Below are positions 1 to 6,890 of a stretch of 17,067 nt of DNA, piece by piece; position 1 is the first letter of the stretch; every line of letters begins with the position of its first letter. A program made the position numbers and the translations under genes. Under the pieces are notes generated by a model. The model did no database searches and was not told the origin of the DNA. It worked only from the letters and a program-made list of their open reading frames with translations. Origin of the DNA: Acidilobaceae archaeon (lineage in GTDB: Archaea; Thermoproteota; Thermoprotei_A; Sulfolobales; Acidilobaceae); the NCBI GenBank assembly GCA_027044005.1, contig JALUDK010000103.1:1-17067 (forward strand), given 5' to 3'.

Positions 1-524
1 CCCTAGCGCCAGCCAACGCTAGGACCTTCAGAGATATACTAGCCGGGGCGGTGGCACCCATCTTCACAGGCCACCCCCTATCCTTCAGCCGGGGAGGGGG
101 ATGCAGGCTCGGGGAGACCCTAGTCAGGGATAAGATCAAGCCCTACAAGAAGATGGTAGCCGTGTACGTAGAGCACCCTAGCGCAGTGGAGGGGCTCAAA
201 AGCTTCATGTCCAGGTTCAAGGGGTTCAAGGTCAGGAGCCTGGGGAGCGCCGCGTTGGAGATAGCGTACACCGCCATAGGCAGGATCACCCTTTTCCTAG
301 ACATAAGGTCGAAGCTGAGGAACGTAGACACGGCCGCGGCAGTTGGCATGCTGCTAGAATGCGGCGGGGCCTTCATAGGGAGTAATGGGGAAGAGCCAGG
401 GCTAGACCTATCCGGCGTCGCTAGGATAGGGAGCGTAATAGCATCACTAGACAGGGGGCTGGCCAGGGAGGCCTATGAGGCCGTAGGGCCTCAGATGCGC
501 CGGCCCGGGTCACAGCCCCTATAG
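1..524 (+). CDS. Inositol monophosphatase/archaeal FBPase-family phosphatase, 3' part (5' end outside window)
   Basis: Reading frame is open from base 3, so the gene starts before the window; the GTG at 51 is internal, because the frame continues upstream without a stop. The C-terminal half of an IMPase-fold sugar/inositol phosphatase is recognisable. There is a strand-helix segment with 'RSLGSAALEIAY', then 'AIGR', then the late metal-site motif 'NVDTAAAVGMLLECGG', a variant of the family signature W-D-x-A-A-x-x-x-x-x-E-x-G-G (Trp replaced by Val, Asp kept). In the family, this Asp binds Mg2+ and the enzyme removes phosphate from inositol-1-phosphate or fructose-1,6-bisphosphate. The two N-terminal metal motifs lie outside the window, so activity and substrate cannot be judged. 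The stop codon TAG at 522-524 sits in the loop of an inverted repeat. Family assignment is fairly sure; substrate is not. Confidence 0.8.
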   Translation, partial: LAPANARTFRDILAGAVAPIFTGHPLSFSRGGGCRLGETLVRDKIKPYKKMVAVYVEHPSAVEGLKSFMSRFKGFKVRSLGSAALEIAYTAIGRITLFLDIRSKLRNVDTAAAVGMLLECGGAFIGSNGEEPGLDLSGVARIGSVIASLDRGLAREAYEAVGPQMRRPGSQPL

Positions 525-535
525 CGGTAGGGGCT
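514..535 (+). repeat. Perfect 8-bp inverted repeat around the stop codon of the phosphatase gene
   Basis: AGCCCCTA (514-521) and TAGGGGCT (528-535) are exact reverse complements separated by 6 nt (TAGCGG) that contain the stop codon. An RNA hairpin here would be GC-rich and stable. It is not followed by a T-run, so it is not a typical archaeal intrinsic terminator; it could stabilise the 3' end or be chance. No function is shown. Confidence 0.45.
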
Positions 536-560
536 CCCTGCCGAAATCGCTCATCACAGG

Positions 561-578
561 CCATAAACCGGATATACC
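561..578 (+). promoter_or_regulatory. Candidate TATA region for the Lrp/AsnC-domain gene
   Basis: CATAAAC (about 561-567) and GGATATA (about 570-576) stand 30-45 nt upstream of the GTG at 606. The nearer box would place transcription start at about 600, giving a nearly leaderless mRNA, as is common in crenarchaea. This rests on pattern and spacing only. Confidence 0.35.
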
Positions 579-605
579 TGTACCTGGGATCTAATATGTG
601 GCGGT

Positions 606-857
606 GTGTGGAAGGTGGCCTCGGAGCCCCTGGTGGCGTACATACTGCTCAACGTGGATATAGGGATGGAGCACAAGGTGGTAGAGGCGATACTAGATAG
701 GTTCTCCAGGTGGGTTACAGAGGCTAGGGTTACATATGGAGAGCATGACGCCGTGGTTAGGGTTGAGGTCCCTAACATGCGGGTCCTAGACAGTGTAGTT
801 ACAGGCATAAGGGAGCTGGAGGGCGTGAGGAAGACCGTTACCCTGATATCCTCCTAG
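606..857 (+). CDS. Stand-alone Lrp/AsnC ligand-binding (RAM) domain protein
   Basis: The 83-residue protein matches the C-terminal effector domain of Lrp/AsnC regulators along its whole length: an 'AYILLNVDIGMEHKVVEAI' strand-helix, a central 'TYGEHDAVVRVEV' strand pair, a helix 'VVTGIRELEGV', and a final 'KTVTLI' strand. This is the ACT-like RAM fold that binds amino acids and makes dimers or octamers. There is no helix-turn-helix, so it cannot bind DNA alone; such small proteins are widespread in archaea and are thought to sense small molecules or modulate full-length Lrp partners. Start is GTG 606; GTG 615 is an equally possible in-frame start and keeps the whole domain. Its last 20 bases overlap the end of pelota on the other strand. 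Family secure; role unknown. Confidence 0.82.
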   Translation: MWKVASEPLVAYILLNVDIGMEHKVVEAILDRFSRWVTEARVTYGEHDAVVRVEVPNMRVLDSVVTGIRELEGVRKTVTLISS

Positions 858-1917
858 ATCCAGCCGGGACGGGGTAGCGGAGTACAGCTATTATACCCCC
901 CAGCCGCTTAACCTGCTCCCCTGGCGGCGAGTCCTCGGGTATGATAATGACCCTCCCCCTATACGACTCGGCCCTGGCAAGCGCCTCGTCCACCATACTC
1001 CTCTCCTCGTCATCTATGGAGTGAAGCATAGAGTCTAGGACTACTAGCTTCTCCACCGCCCCCATCTTAGCTACAGCTAGCACGTCGCTAGGCCCCATAG
1101 CAACCCTCTCCGGATCCTTGGCAGCGGCTGACAGGAACTCCCCGATAGCCTCCTCAGCCTCCATTATCGTGTATTCCCTTAGTGCCTGTGATACCGTGGT
1201 CCTCCTCAGCGCCTCCTCGATCCCGTGCCTGCCGCCCATGGAGGCATCGTCAACCATGACCCTGAGGCTAGGCGCCTCCCTCCTGACCCTCTCGGCCACC
1301 ATGGACTTAAGCTGGCCAGGCCCCACGATGATCACTATCCCCGCGCCATTAGTTTTTGCATACTCTATGATAAGCCTGGCTATCCTAGCGATCCTAGACT
1401 CAAGCTCCTGCTCCCTGCTCGGGTCATCCTTGCCGGGGAGCCTCATGGACTCCTCCACTAGGACCTTGAAGCCGTAGGGGGCTAGGAGTGCTATGCCGTA
1501 CTCGTCATAGTCTATGGCCGCGATTATCGCCTTCCCTCGGGGGCCGCTCTCTTCCATCCTGCTAAGGTCCTTGGGGCTCCATCCTCCAGGTCTTTCCAGG
1601 GTGATCGTCTGCCCCGGTCCTACCACCAGCGAGTGGTGCTTCCCCTTCAGTCCATATTCCTCCGGGCCCTCTACTATCACGCCGAAGATCCTCAGCTTGC
1701 CGGTGAAGGGCTGGAACTCGACGTTCTTGACCCTGACCTTGAGGAAGAGGGGCCTCCTTTCCTTGGGCCCCCTCCCGCCCATGGAAACCTCCCTATAGGT
1801 CCTAGCCCCCACCACGTCGCCAGGCCTCAGCAGGGTCTTCAGGGTCCACAGGTCCTCCTCGCCCTCGACCCTAACCCTTACAGTCTCCCCCCGCCCACTC
1901 TTCTCCAGGACCTTCAA
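838..1917 (-). CDS. pelA: Pelota (Dom34) mRNA surveillance / ribosome rescue factor
   Basis: The 359-residue protein has the length and three-domain order of archaeal Pelota. There is an Sm-like N-terminal domain (about 1-130) with 'MKVLEKSGRGETVRVRVE' and 'EDLWTLKTLLRPGD'. A central eRF1-like domain (about 130-255) begins 'KAIIAAIDYDEYGIALL' and lacks the GGQ loop of release factors, as expected for Pelota. A C-terminal L7Ae-like domain (about 256-350) carries 'GPSDVLAVAKMGAVEKLVVLDS'. Pelota enters the A site of stalled ribosomes with a GTPase (aEF1A in archaea) and ABCE1 to split them. The start is TTG at 1917, overlapping the TGA of valS as TTGA, so translation is probably coupled to valS. 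The 3' end overlaps the convergent Lrp-domain gene by 20 bp. Identification is secure. Confidence 0.96.
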   Translation of the reverse strand: MKVLEKSGRGETVRVRVEGEEDLWTLKTLLRPGDVVGARTYREVSMGGRGPKERRPLFLKVRVKNVEFQPFTGKLRIFGVIVEGPEEYGLKGKHHSLVVGPGQTITLERPGGWSPKDLSRMEESGPRGKAIIAAIDYDEYGIALLAPYGFKVLVEESMRLPGKDDPSREQELESRIARIARLIIEYAKTNGAGIVIIVGPGQLKSMVAERVRREAPSLRVMVDDASMGGRHGIEEALRRTTVSQALREYTIMEAEEAIGEFLSAAAKDPERVAMGPSDVLAVAKMGAVEKLVVLDSMLHSIDDEERSMVDEALARAESYRGRVIIIPEDSPPGEQVKRLGGIIAVLRYPVPAGSRRISG

Positions 1918-4355
1918 GACTCACCACTTATATAGACCCCGGGCGCTATCTCAACGCCGCCTCCGCTGCCTACTGCCACCTTAACCTTGTGGAGAGCCTC
2001 CAGGTCTCTAGCCGCCCCCGCCAGCTCCTCTGGTATGTAGAGCGTGTAGCCCTCCAGCGGCTCGGATAGGCGCAGGCCCTTCTCCCTCTTGAAGTTCCAT
2101 ACAGCCCTATTCACCTCCGCTAGCCTTCTTGCTATACCTGCAAGCCTGGCCCTCTCCTCCTCATCCATCGAGGGCTCGGGGTACCTCTCCTTGTGGACTG
2201 TAGAGTCGTATAGCCTACGGTGCGCCATGTCGGTTATGAACGGCATTATGGGGGATAGGGCTACTAACAGGTCCTTGTAGATCGAGTGGAGGGTCCTCCA
2301 CGCCCCCCTCTGCTCCTCCTCGCTGAACCTCGAATCCCTGTTATACGCCCTCTCCTTCACGAGTTCCACGTAGTGGTCGGCATAATAGTCCCAGGCATAC
2401 TCGTAGAGCAGGTTTGCCGGCTCAAAGACGTCTAGCTCTGAGTAGGCCATATCAGCCTTGGATGTGTATTCCTCGAATAACGCCCTGAAGGCCTTGTCGG
2501 TTAGCGTCTCCTTGTAGCCGTCCTCTGGTATGGGGAAGGCTGAGAGCAGCCTAGCCAGGTTCCACAGCTTGGTGACGAAGTTCCTCCCAGTCTTTATCTT
2601 ATTCAGGTCGAACCTATAATCGTAGCCTAGCTTAGTGGCTACAGCCGCCCAGTAGCGGAAGGCGTCAGCCCCGTATTCACGTATAACCGGCTCCGGGTCG
2701 ATCACGTTCCCTGCACTCTTGTGCATGGGCCTCCCCTTCGGGTCGAGGCCCATGCCAGTGATCCTAACCCACCTGAACGCTGGCTTGCCTGTGAGCTGGT
2801 AGACCCTGAGCAGTGTGTAGTAGAGCCAGGTCCTTATGATATCCTGGCCCTGGGGCCTCAGAGTGTTCTTGAATGCCTTCCTGAAGAATTCCTCGTTCCT
2901 CCTCCACTGGGTCACGTATAGTACTGATATGCTGGAGTCGAACCAGGTGTCGAAGACCCTCTTCTCGCCTACAAGCATGCTCCTCGGCGCCCCGCACCGT
3001 GGGCAAGACTCCCAGGGAGGCTCGTCCTCCCACGGCTTATAGTAGCGGCCGGGCTCGGGGACCAGTTTGGCCCCGCACTTAGTGCACGTCCAAAGGGGTA
3101 TCTCGGTGGCGTAGAACCTGTCCCTCGATATTGGCCAGTCCATGCTTAGGCCGTCGATCCAGTCGTAGAGCTTCTTCCTGTGCATCTCCGGCCTGAAGAT
3201 GATCCTGGATGCTATCTCCCTGATCTTATCTCTGTACTCTAGCTGCTTGAGGAAGTACTCCCTCCTGAATATTATCTGGAGCGGGGTCTTGCACCTCCAG
3301 CACACTGGCACCTTGTGGGTTATCCTCTCCTTCTTCTCTAGTAGGCCAGCCTCCTCCAGCATCTCGGCGATCTTCCTCCTAGCCTCCTCCACGGGGAGGC
3401 CTGCTAAGGGACCAGCGTCTGGTAGCATCCTCCCATCGGGGCCCACCAGCTTCTTCGGGGTGAGCCTAAGCTCCTGGAAGAGCCTCACGTCGGCCTCGTC
3501 GCCGAAGCTGCATATCATCATCAACCCGGTCCCGTAGGATGGGTCAACGCTCGGGTGCTCGAGAATCACTACCTCGTGGCCGTAGATCGGGGCTATCGCC
3601 TTCTTGCCAGCCAGCCCCTTATACCTCTCATCCTCCGGGTGATAGGCTAGGGCGGCGCATCCTGCCAGGAGCTCTGGCCTTGTCGTGGCGACGATCAGGG
3701 GCCTCCCGTCGTCCTTGAGCCTATACTTTATATAGTATATGTAGCCTTCCTCCTCGCGGTACTCTATCTCCGCCTCGGCCAGGGTGGTCCTGCACCGGGG
3801 GCACCACCGGACTGGCCTCTCGGACTCGTATATGAGGCCCCTCTTGTATAGCTCTATGAATGTTGCCTGGGTCAAGGTCCTATATACTGGGCTGTCTGTG
3901 CCGTCCCTCCAGTAGTCGAAGCTGCACCCCATCCTCCTCCATATGGATACTATCTCCTCCTCCGCCTTGTCTAGGAACTCCTTGCAGAGCTGGAGGAACT
4001 TCCTCCTGCCCTCGGGCGTCTTCGCCATCTCGTGTGCGTTGACCTTGTAGGCCTTCTCTACCTGTACCTCTACGGGGAGCCCGTTCCTGTCGGCGTAGAA
4101 GGGTACGACGACGTTATACCCCTTTAGGCGGAAGTAACGGGCGATCATATCTATCTGAGCATAATGCGCTGCACCTGCTACATGCCAACGGCCACTAGCG
4201 TAGGGGGGTGGGGTATCGATTACGATAACCTCCCTAGGATCCCCAGGGTCTATAACGCTCCGGTGCAGCCCCTCCTCCTCCCACTTGTATATAAGGTCCT
4301 CCTCCCAGGATACGCTCCACCGCTTCTCCTTTATCCTAGGCTTGAGCCCGGCCAA
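1914..4355 (-). CDS. valS: Valyl-tRNA synthetase (archaeal type)
   Basis: Class Ia synthetase charging tRNA-Val. Numbered from TTG 4355 (813 aa): 'KPRIKEKRW' N-terminus, HIGH-type site 'PYASGRWHVAGA' (HVAG about 58-61), CP1 editing domain with 'TTRPELLAG' (224 on) and 'YGTGLMMICSFGDEAD', and four CxxC zinc knuckles (about C185/188, C352/355, C424/427, C451/454). The late 'FDTWFDSS' is followed by a KMSKS-loop equivalent 'RPMHKSAGN' and an anticodon-binding domain. The KMSKS loop is unusual: the first Lys is Pro and the first Ser is His, while K546 and S547 remain. An in-frame TTG at 4400 exists, but it lies almost on the upstream TATA-like boxes, so I prefer TTG 4355, which follows a purine-rich AGAGGGGA. 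It is divergent from ubiD and first of an operon with pelota (TTGA overlap). Confidence 0.96.
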   Translation of the reverse strand: MAGLKPRIKEKRWSVSWEEDLIYKWEEEGLHRSVIDPGDPREVIVIDTPPPYASGRWHVAGAAHYAQIDMIARYFRLKGYNVVVPFYADRNGLPVEVQVEKAYKVNAHEMAKTPEGRRKFLQLCKEFLDKAEEEIVSIWRRMGCSFDYWRDGTDSPVYRTLTQATFIELYKRGLIYESERPVRWCPRCRTTLAEAEIEYREEEGYIYYIKYRLKDDGRPLIVATTRPELLAGCAALAYHPEDERYKGLAGKKAIAPIYGHEVVILEHPSVDPSYGTGLMMICSFGDEADVRLFQELRLTPKKLVGPDGRMLPDAGPLAGLPVEEARRKIAEMLEEAGLLEKKERITHKVPVCWRCKTPLQIIFRREYFLKQLEYRDKIREIASRIIFRPEMHRKKLYDWIDGLSMDWPISRDRFYATEIPLWTCTKCGAKLVPEPGRYYKPWEDEPPWESCPRCGAPRSMLVGEKRVFDTWFDSSISVLYVTQWRRNEEFFRKAFKNTLRPQGQDIIRTWLYYTLLRVYQLTGKPAFRWVRITGMGLDPKGRPMHKSAGNVIDPEPVIREYGADAFRYWAAVATKLGYDYRFDLNKIKTGRNFVTKLWNLARLLSAFPIPEDGYKETLTDKAFRALFEEYTSKADMAYSELDVFEPANLLYEYAWDYYADHYVELVKERAYNRDSRFSEEEQRGAWRTLHSIYKDLLVALSPIMPFITDMAHRRLYDSTVHKERYPEPSMDEEERARLAGIARRLAEVNRAVWNFKREKGLRLSEPLEGYTLYIPEELAGAARDLEALHKVKVAVGSGGGVEIAPGVYISGES

Positions 4356-4383
4356 AACCTGTTCCCCTCTACACCTAGCCCAA

Positions 4384-4415
4384 GGGGTATAGCCGGGCAA
4401 GCCTGGTATATTTGC
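4384..4415 (-). promoter_or_regulatory. Candidate promoter of valS-pelota
   Basis: On the minus strand, GCAAATATACC (plus 4405-4415) and GGCTATACCCC (plus 4384-4394) both resemble TATA boxes. They would give transcription starts near 4384 and 4363, both downstream of the TTG at 4400 and upstream of the TTG at 4355. This spacing is the main argument for the shorter ValRS. Pattern-based only. Confidence 0.45.
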
Positions 4416-4440
4416 TGTACCACCCCTCGGCTGTATGCCA

Positions 4441-4448
4441 GTAAATTA
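4441..4448 (+). promoter_or_regulatory. Candidate TATA-like box for ubiD-ubiA
   Basis: GTAAATTA lies about 40 nt upstream of the ATG at 4485, predicting a start near 4470 and a short leader that includes the purine-rich GAGGG at 4474-4478. It is weak but is the only AT-rich block on this side of the divergent spacer. Confidence 0.3.
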
Positions 4449-4484
4449 GCCTCCACCCTGACCGGCTAGTAGCGAGGGTTGCAT

Positions 4485-5942
4485 ATGGTGGTTCAGGACC
4501 TTAGAGGGTACCTAGACTTCCTAGGAGAGCGCGGGTGCCTCAGGAGGGTTAAGGTAGAGGTGGACCCTGTACTGGAGATACCCGAAATACTAAGGAGAGT
4601 GATGTACAGAAGGCTCGGAGCGGTCCTATTCGAGAACGTTAAGGGACACCCAGGCTTCAGGGTTGCGGGAAACATATTCTGTAGCCTAGACACGGTCAGG
4701 GAGGCACTGGATGTAGAGAGGCTAGAGGACATAGGATGGCGCCTCTTTCAGCCCCTCCAAGGTCCTCCACCCATGGGGCTTGGGGAGAAGCTTAGGAGCC
4801 TAGGCGAGGTTCTAGGCCTAGGCAAGTACATGCCGCGCAGGGCCAGGAGGGCAGGGTTTGAGGCAAACGTCCATGAGGGGGGCAATGCCAGGCTGAGTAT
4901 GATACCTGCATTCAAGGTCTGGCCCAAGGACGGGGGGAGGTACCTTACATACTCCCTAGTCCACGTCAGGGACCCTGTTAAGGGTGTGATGAATATGGGG
5001 GTCTACAGGGTCATGATAGCCGGGGAGAGGGAGGGGGTAGTACACTGGCAGATACACAAGAGGGGGCAGCAGGCGCACCAGGACGCGGCTGAGAGGGGCG
5101 ATACAAGGATCCCGGCGGCACTAGTCATAGGCTCGGACCCGGGCACGCTACTAACCGGGGCCATGCCGGTCCCCTATCCCATCGACAAGCACCTCTTCGC
5201 CGGTGTAGTCAGGGGAGAAGGACTCCAAGTCTACAGGCTACCCAACGGCCTCGATGTGCCTGCCAACGCAGAGATAGTCCTAGAGGGATACATCGACCTC
5301 GGGGACCTCAGGGAGGAGGGGCCCTACGGAGACCATTTCGGCTACTACGATAAGCCCCAGAGGAGGTTCCCTACATTCCACCTCGAGAGGATATGGCACA
5401 GGAACGACCCGATCTATTATGGAAGCGTTACCGGCAAGCCTCCACTGGAGGACGTGGTGATCGGGGGCTTCGCCGAGAGGATATTCCTACCCGCCATACA
5501 GACCCTACTCCCAGAAGTGGTTGATATGCACCTACCCCCATACGGCGTCTTCCAGGGCATGGCATTCGTTTCGATAAAGAAGAGGTATCCTGGCCACGGG
5601 AAGAAGGTGATGCTAGCCCTAATGGGCCTGGGCCAGCTAAGCCTGACCAAGATAATAGTAGTCGTCGACCACGATATAGACGTTAAGGATGTAAACCAGG
5701 TTATATGGGCCGTCTCCAGCCACGTCGACCCCCAGAGGGACGTCGTAGTAATCCAGGGGAGCCACATGGACGAGCTAGACCCGTCAACACCCACCCCAAT
5801 GTATGGTAGTAAGCTGGGTATAGACGCCACTAGGAAGCTCCCAGAGGAGTACGGCGGCAAGGAGTGGCCGGAGGAGGTAGAGCCCGACGAGGCTACCGCG
5901 AGGCTAGTTACCTCTAGGTGGAGGGAGTATGGCCTCCAGTAG
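4485..5942 (+). CDS. UbiD-family prenylated-FMN decarboxylase
   Basis: 485 residues, the usual UbiD length. Recognisable parts are the N-terminal 'LRGYLDFLGERGCLRRV' and 'AVLFENVKGHPGFRVAGN', the central 'MNMGVYRVMI' (R175), 'HWQIHKRG', 'AEIVLEGYI' (E267), and the diagnostic 'EEGPYGDHFGYYD' (E278). In UbiD/Fdc enzymes an Arg and Glu residues at these sites bind prFMN and Mn2+ and drive decarboxylation. The C-terminal half has 'VVDHDIDVKDVNQVIWA', also typical. The next gene is a UbiA prenyltransferase overlapping by 14 bp, so the two probably act in one pathway. Two roles compete: decarboxylating a prenylated aromatic acid in quinone synthesis, or serving as the trans-anhydromevalonate 5-phosphate decarboxylase of the archaeal modified mevalonate pathway described in Aeropyrum. 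ATG 4485 is preferred to TTG 4479 because it is ATG and follows GAGGG. Family secure, substrate open. Confidence 0.93.
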   Translation: MVVQDLRGYLDFLGERGCLRRVKVEVDPVLEIPEILRRVMYRRLGAVLFENVKGHPGFRVAGNIFCSLDTVREALDVERLEDIGWRLFQPLQGPPPMGLGEKLRSLGEVLGLGKYMPRRARRAGFEANVHEGGNARLSMIPAFKVWPKDGGRYLTYSLVHVRDPVKGVMNMGVYRVMIAGEREGVVHWQIHKRGQQAHQDAAERGDTRIPAALVIGSDPGTLLTGAMPVPYPIDKHLFAGVVRGEGLQVYRLPNGLDVPANAEIVLEGYIDLGDLREEGPYGDHFGYYDKPQRRFPTFHLERIWHRNDPIYYGSVTGKPPLEDVVIGGFAERIFLPAIQTLLPEVVDMHLPPYGVFQGMAFVSIKKRYPGHGKKVMLALMGLGQLSLTKIIVVVDHDIDVKDVNQVIWAVSSHVDPQRDVVVIQGSHMDELDPSTPTPMYGSKLGIDATRKLPEEYGGKEWPEEVEPDEATARLVTSRWREYGLQ

Positions 5943-6825
5943 CTGGGACGCCGGGAGGGTAAAAAGGCGGGGGAGGATCCACGCCCTAGCAAGGCTGGTC
6001 AGGATAGAGCACACCCTATTCAGCCTCCCCTTCGCATATGCGGGAGCCCTGCTATCAGGCTACAGCTTCACCCTAAGGGACGCGGTTCTCATGGCCCTAG
6101 CTGTGCTGGGGCTCAGGACCGCTGGCATGGCGTACAACAATATAGCGGATCTAGACATAGATAGGGAGAATCCTAGAACCCGGGGCAGGCCCCTGGTAAC
6201 GGGGGCCGTTAGCATGAGGGATGCATGGGCCCTAGTGATTGTGGGTACGATACTCTTCATAGCCTCGGCAGCCATGCTAAACATATACGCACTAGCCTTC
6301 TCCCCACTCCTACTAGCCCTAACGCTAACCTACCCACATGCAAAGAGGATCCACAGTATACCCCATATCCACCTAGGCCTAGTGCTAGGCTCCGTAATCT
6401 TTGGAGGCGCGGTTGCAGCATCTGGAGACGAGGCAAGTAGCCTAGGCGAGGTCCTAGACAGCGTGCCCTGGCTATACGTGGCGGCGGTAACTCTATGGGT
6501 AGCAGGGTTCGACACGCTATACAGCATAATGGATATGGAATTCGATAAGAGGCACGGTCTGGGTAGCCTACCCGCGAGGCTAGGGAGGAGAGGAGCCCTA
6601 CTCGCGGCGGGGCTTATGCACATGCTATCCGCGGCACTGTTCCTAGCTGGAGTCAAGGTATACGGGCTTGGTCCAGCTGGAGCCGCCTCCATGGCCGTGG
6701 GGGCCATACTACTAGGGGTGCAGCACCCTCTAGCGTGGAGGGGGAGAATACCCCAGGCATTCAACATTAACCTAGTACTCCCACTCATCGTCTCCCTGGG
6801 CATCATAATCGATAAGATGATATAG
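5929..6825 (+). CDS. UbiA-family prenyltransferase (4-hydroxybenzoate polyprenyltransferase/MqnP-like)
   Basis: A 298-residue polytopic membrane protein with about eight or nine hydrophobic helices. Both UbiA aspartate motifs are present: 'NNIADLDIDRENPRT' (N71, D74, D78) in the first cytoplasmic loop and 'GFDTLYSIMDMEFDKRHGLGSLPARLG' split as D195, D202, D206 in the second. These bind Mg2+-diphosphate of the prenyl donor. The second motif is of the style of 4-hydroxybenzoate-type (UbiA/MqnP) enzymes rather than heme O synthase. The preceding 'RIEHTLFSLPFAYAGALL' is also typical. ATG 5929 lies inside the end of the UbiD gene (14-bp overlap), which argues for co-transcription and coupling. Expected role is attaching an isoprenoid chain to an aromatic quinone precursor; ether-lipid synthesis is less likely from motif style. 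Substrate not determined. Confidence 0.92.
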   Translation: MASSSWDAGRVKRRGRIHALARLVRIEHTLFSLPFAYAGALLSGYSFTLRDAVLMALAVLGLRTAGMAYNNIADLDIDRENPRTRGRPLVTGAVSMRDAWALVIVGTILFIASAAMLNIYALAFSPLLLALTLTYPHAKRIHSIPHIHLGLVLGSVIFGGAVAASGDEASSLGEVLDSVPWLYVAAVTLWVAGFDTLYSIMDMEFDKRHGLGSLPARLGRRGALLAAGLMHMLSAALFLAGVKVYGLGPAGAASMAVGAILLGVQHPLAWRGRIPQAFNINLVLPLIVSLGIIIDKMI

Positions 6826-6879
6826 ACTAGCGGCTGCCATGCCCCTAAAGCCCCAACCAGCAGACCCTGGAGGGCCCCG

Positions 6880-6884
6880 GGTGA
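6880..6884 (+). promoter_or_regulatory. Ribosome binding site deciding the GTG start at 6891
   Basis: GGTGA at 6880-6884 matches the core of the archaeal anti-Shine-Dalgarno complement (GGAGGTGATC) and ends 6 nt before GTG 6891. This supports that start and suggests the gene is translated from a longer mRNA, probably read through from ubiA 65 bp upstream. Confidence 0.5.
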
Positions 6885-6890
6885 GTCTGG

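Noticed and set aside
51..53. GTG at 51 as start of the phosphatase gene
   Set aside because: The frame is open from base 3 and only the C-terminal half of the family fold is present after it.
4356..4400. N-terminal extension of ValRS from TTG 4400
   Set aside because: The 15 extra residues do not look like ValRS and the codons lie at or downstream-adjacent to TATA-like boxes; kept only as an alternative.
5417..5992. 191-codon minus-strand frame inside ubiD
   Set aside because: Ser/Thr/Pro-rich shadow of a well-supported UbiD gene.
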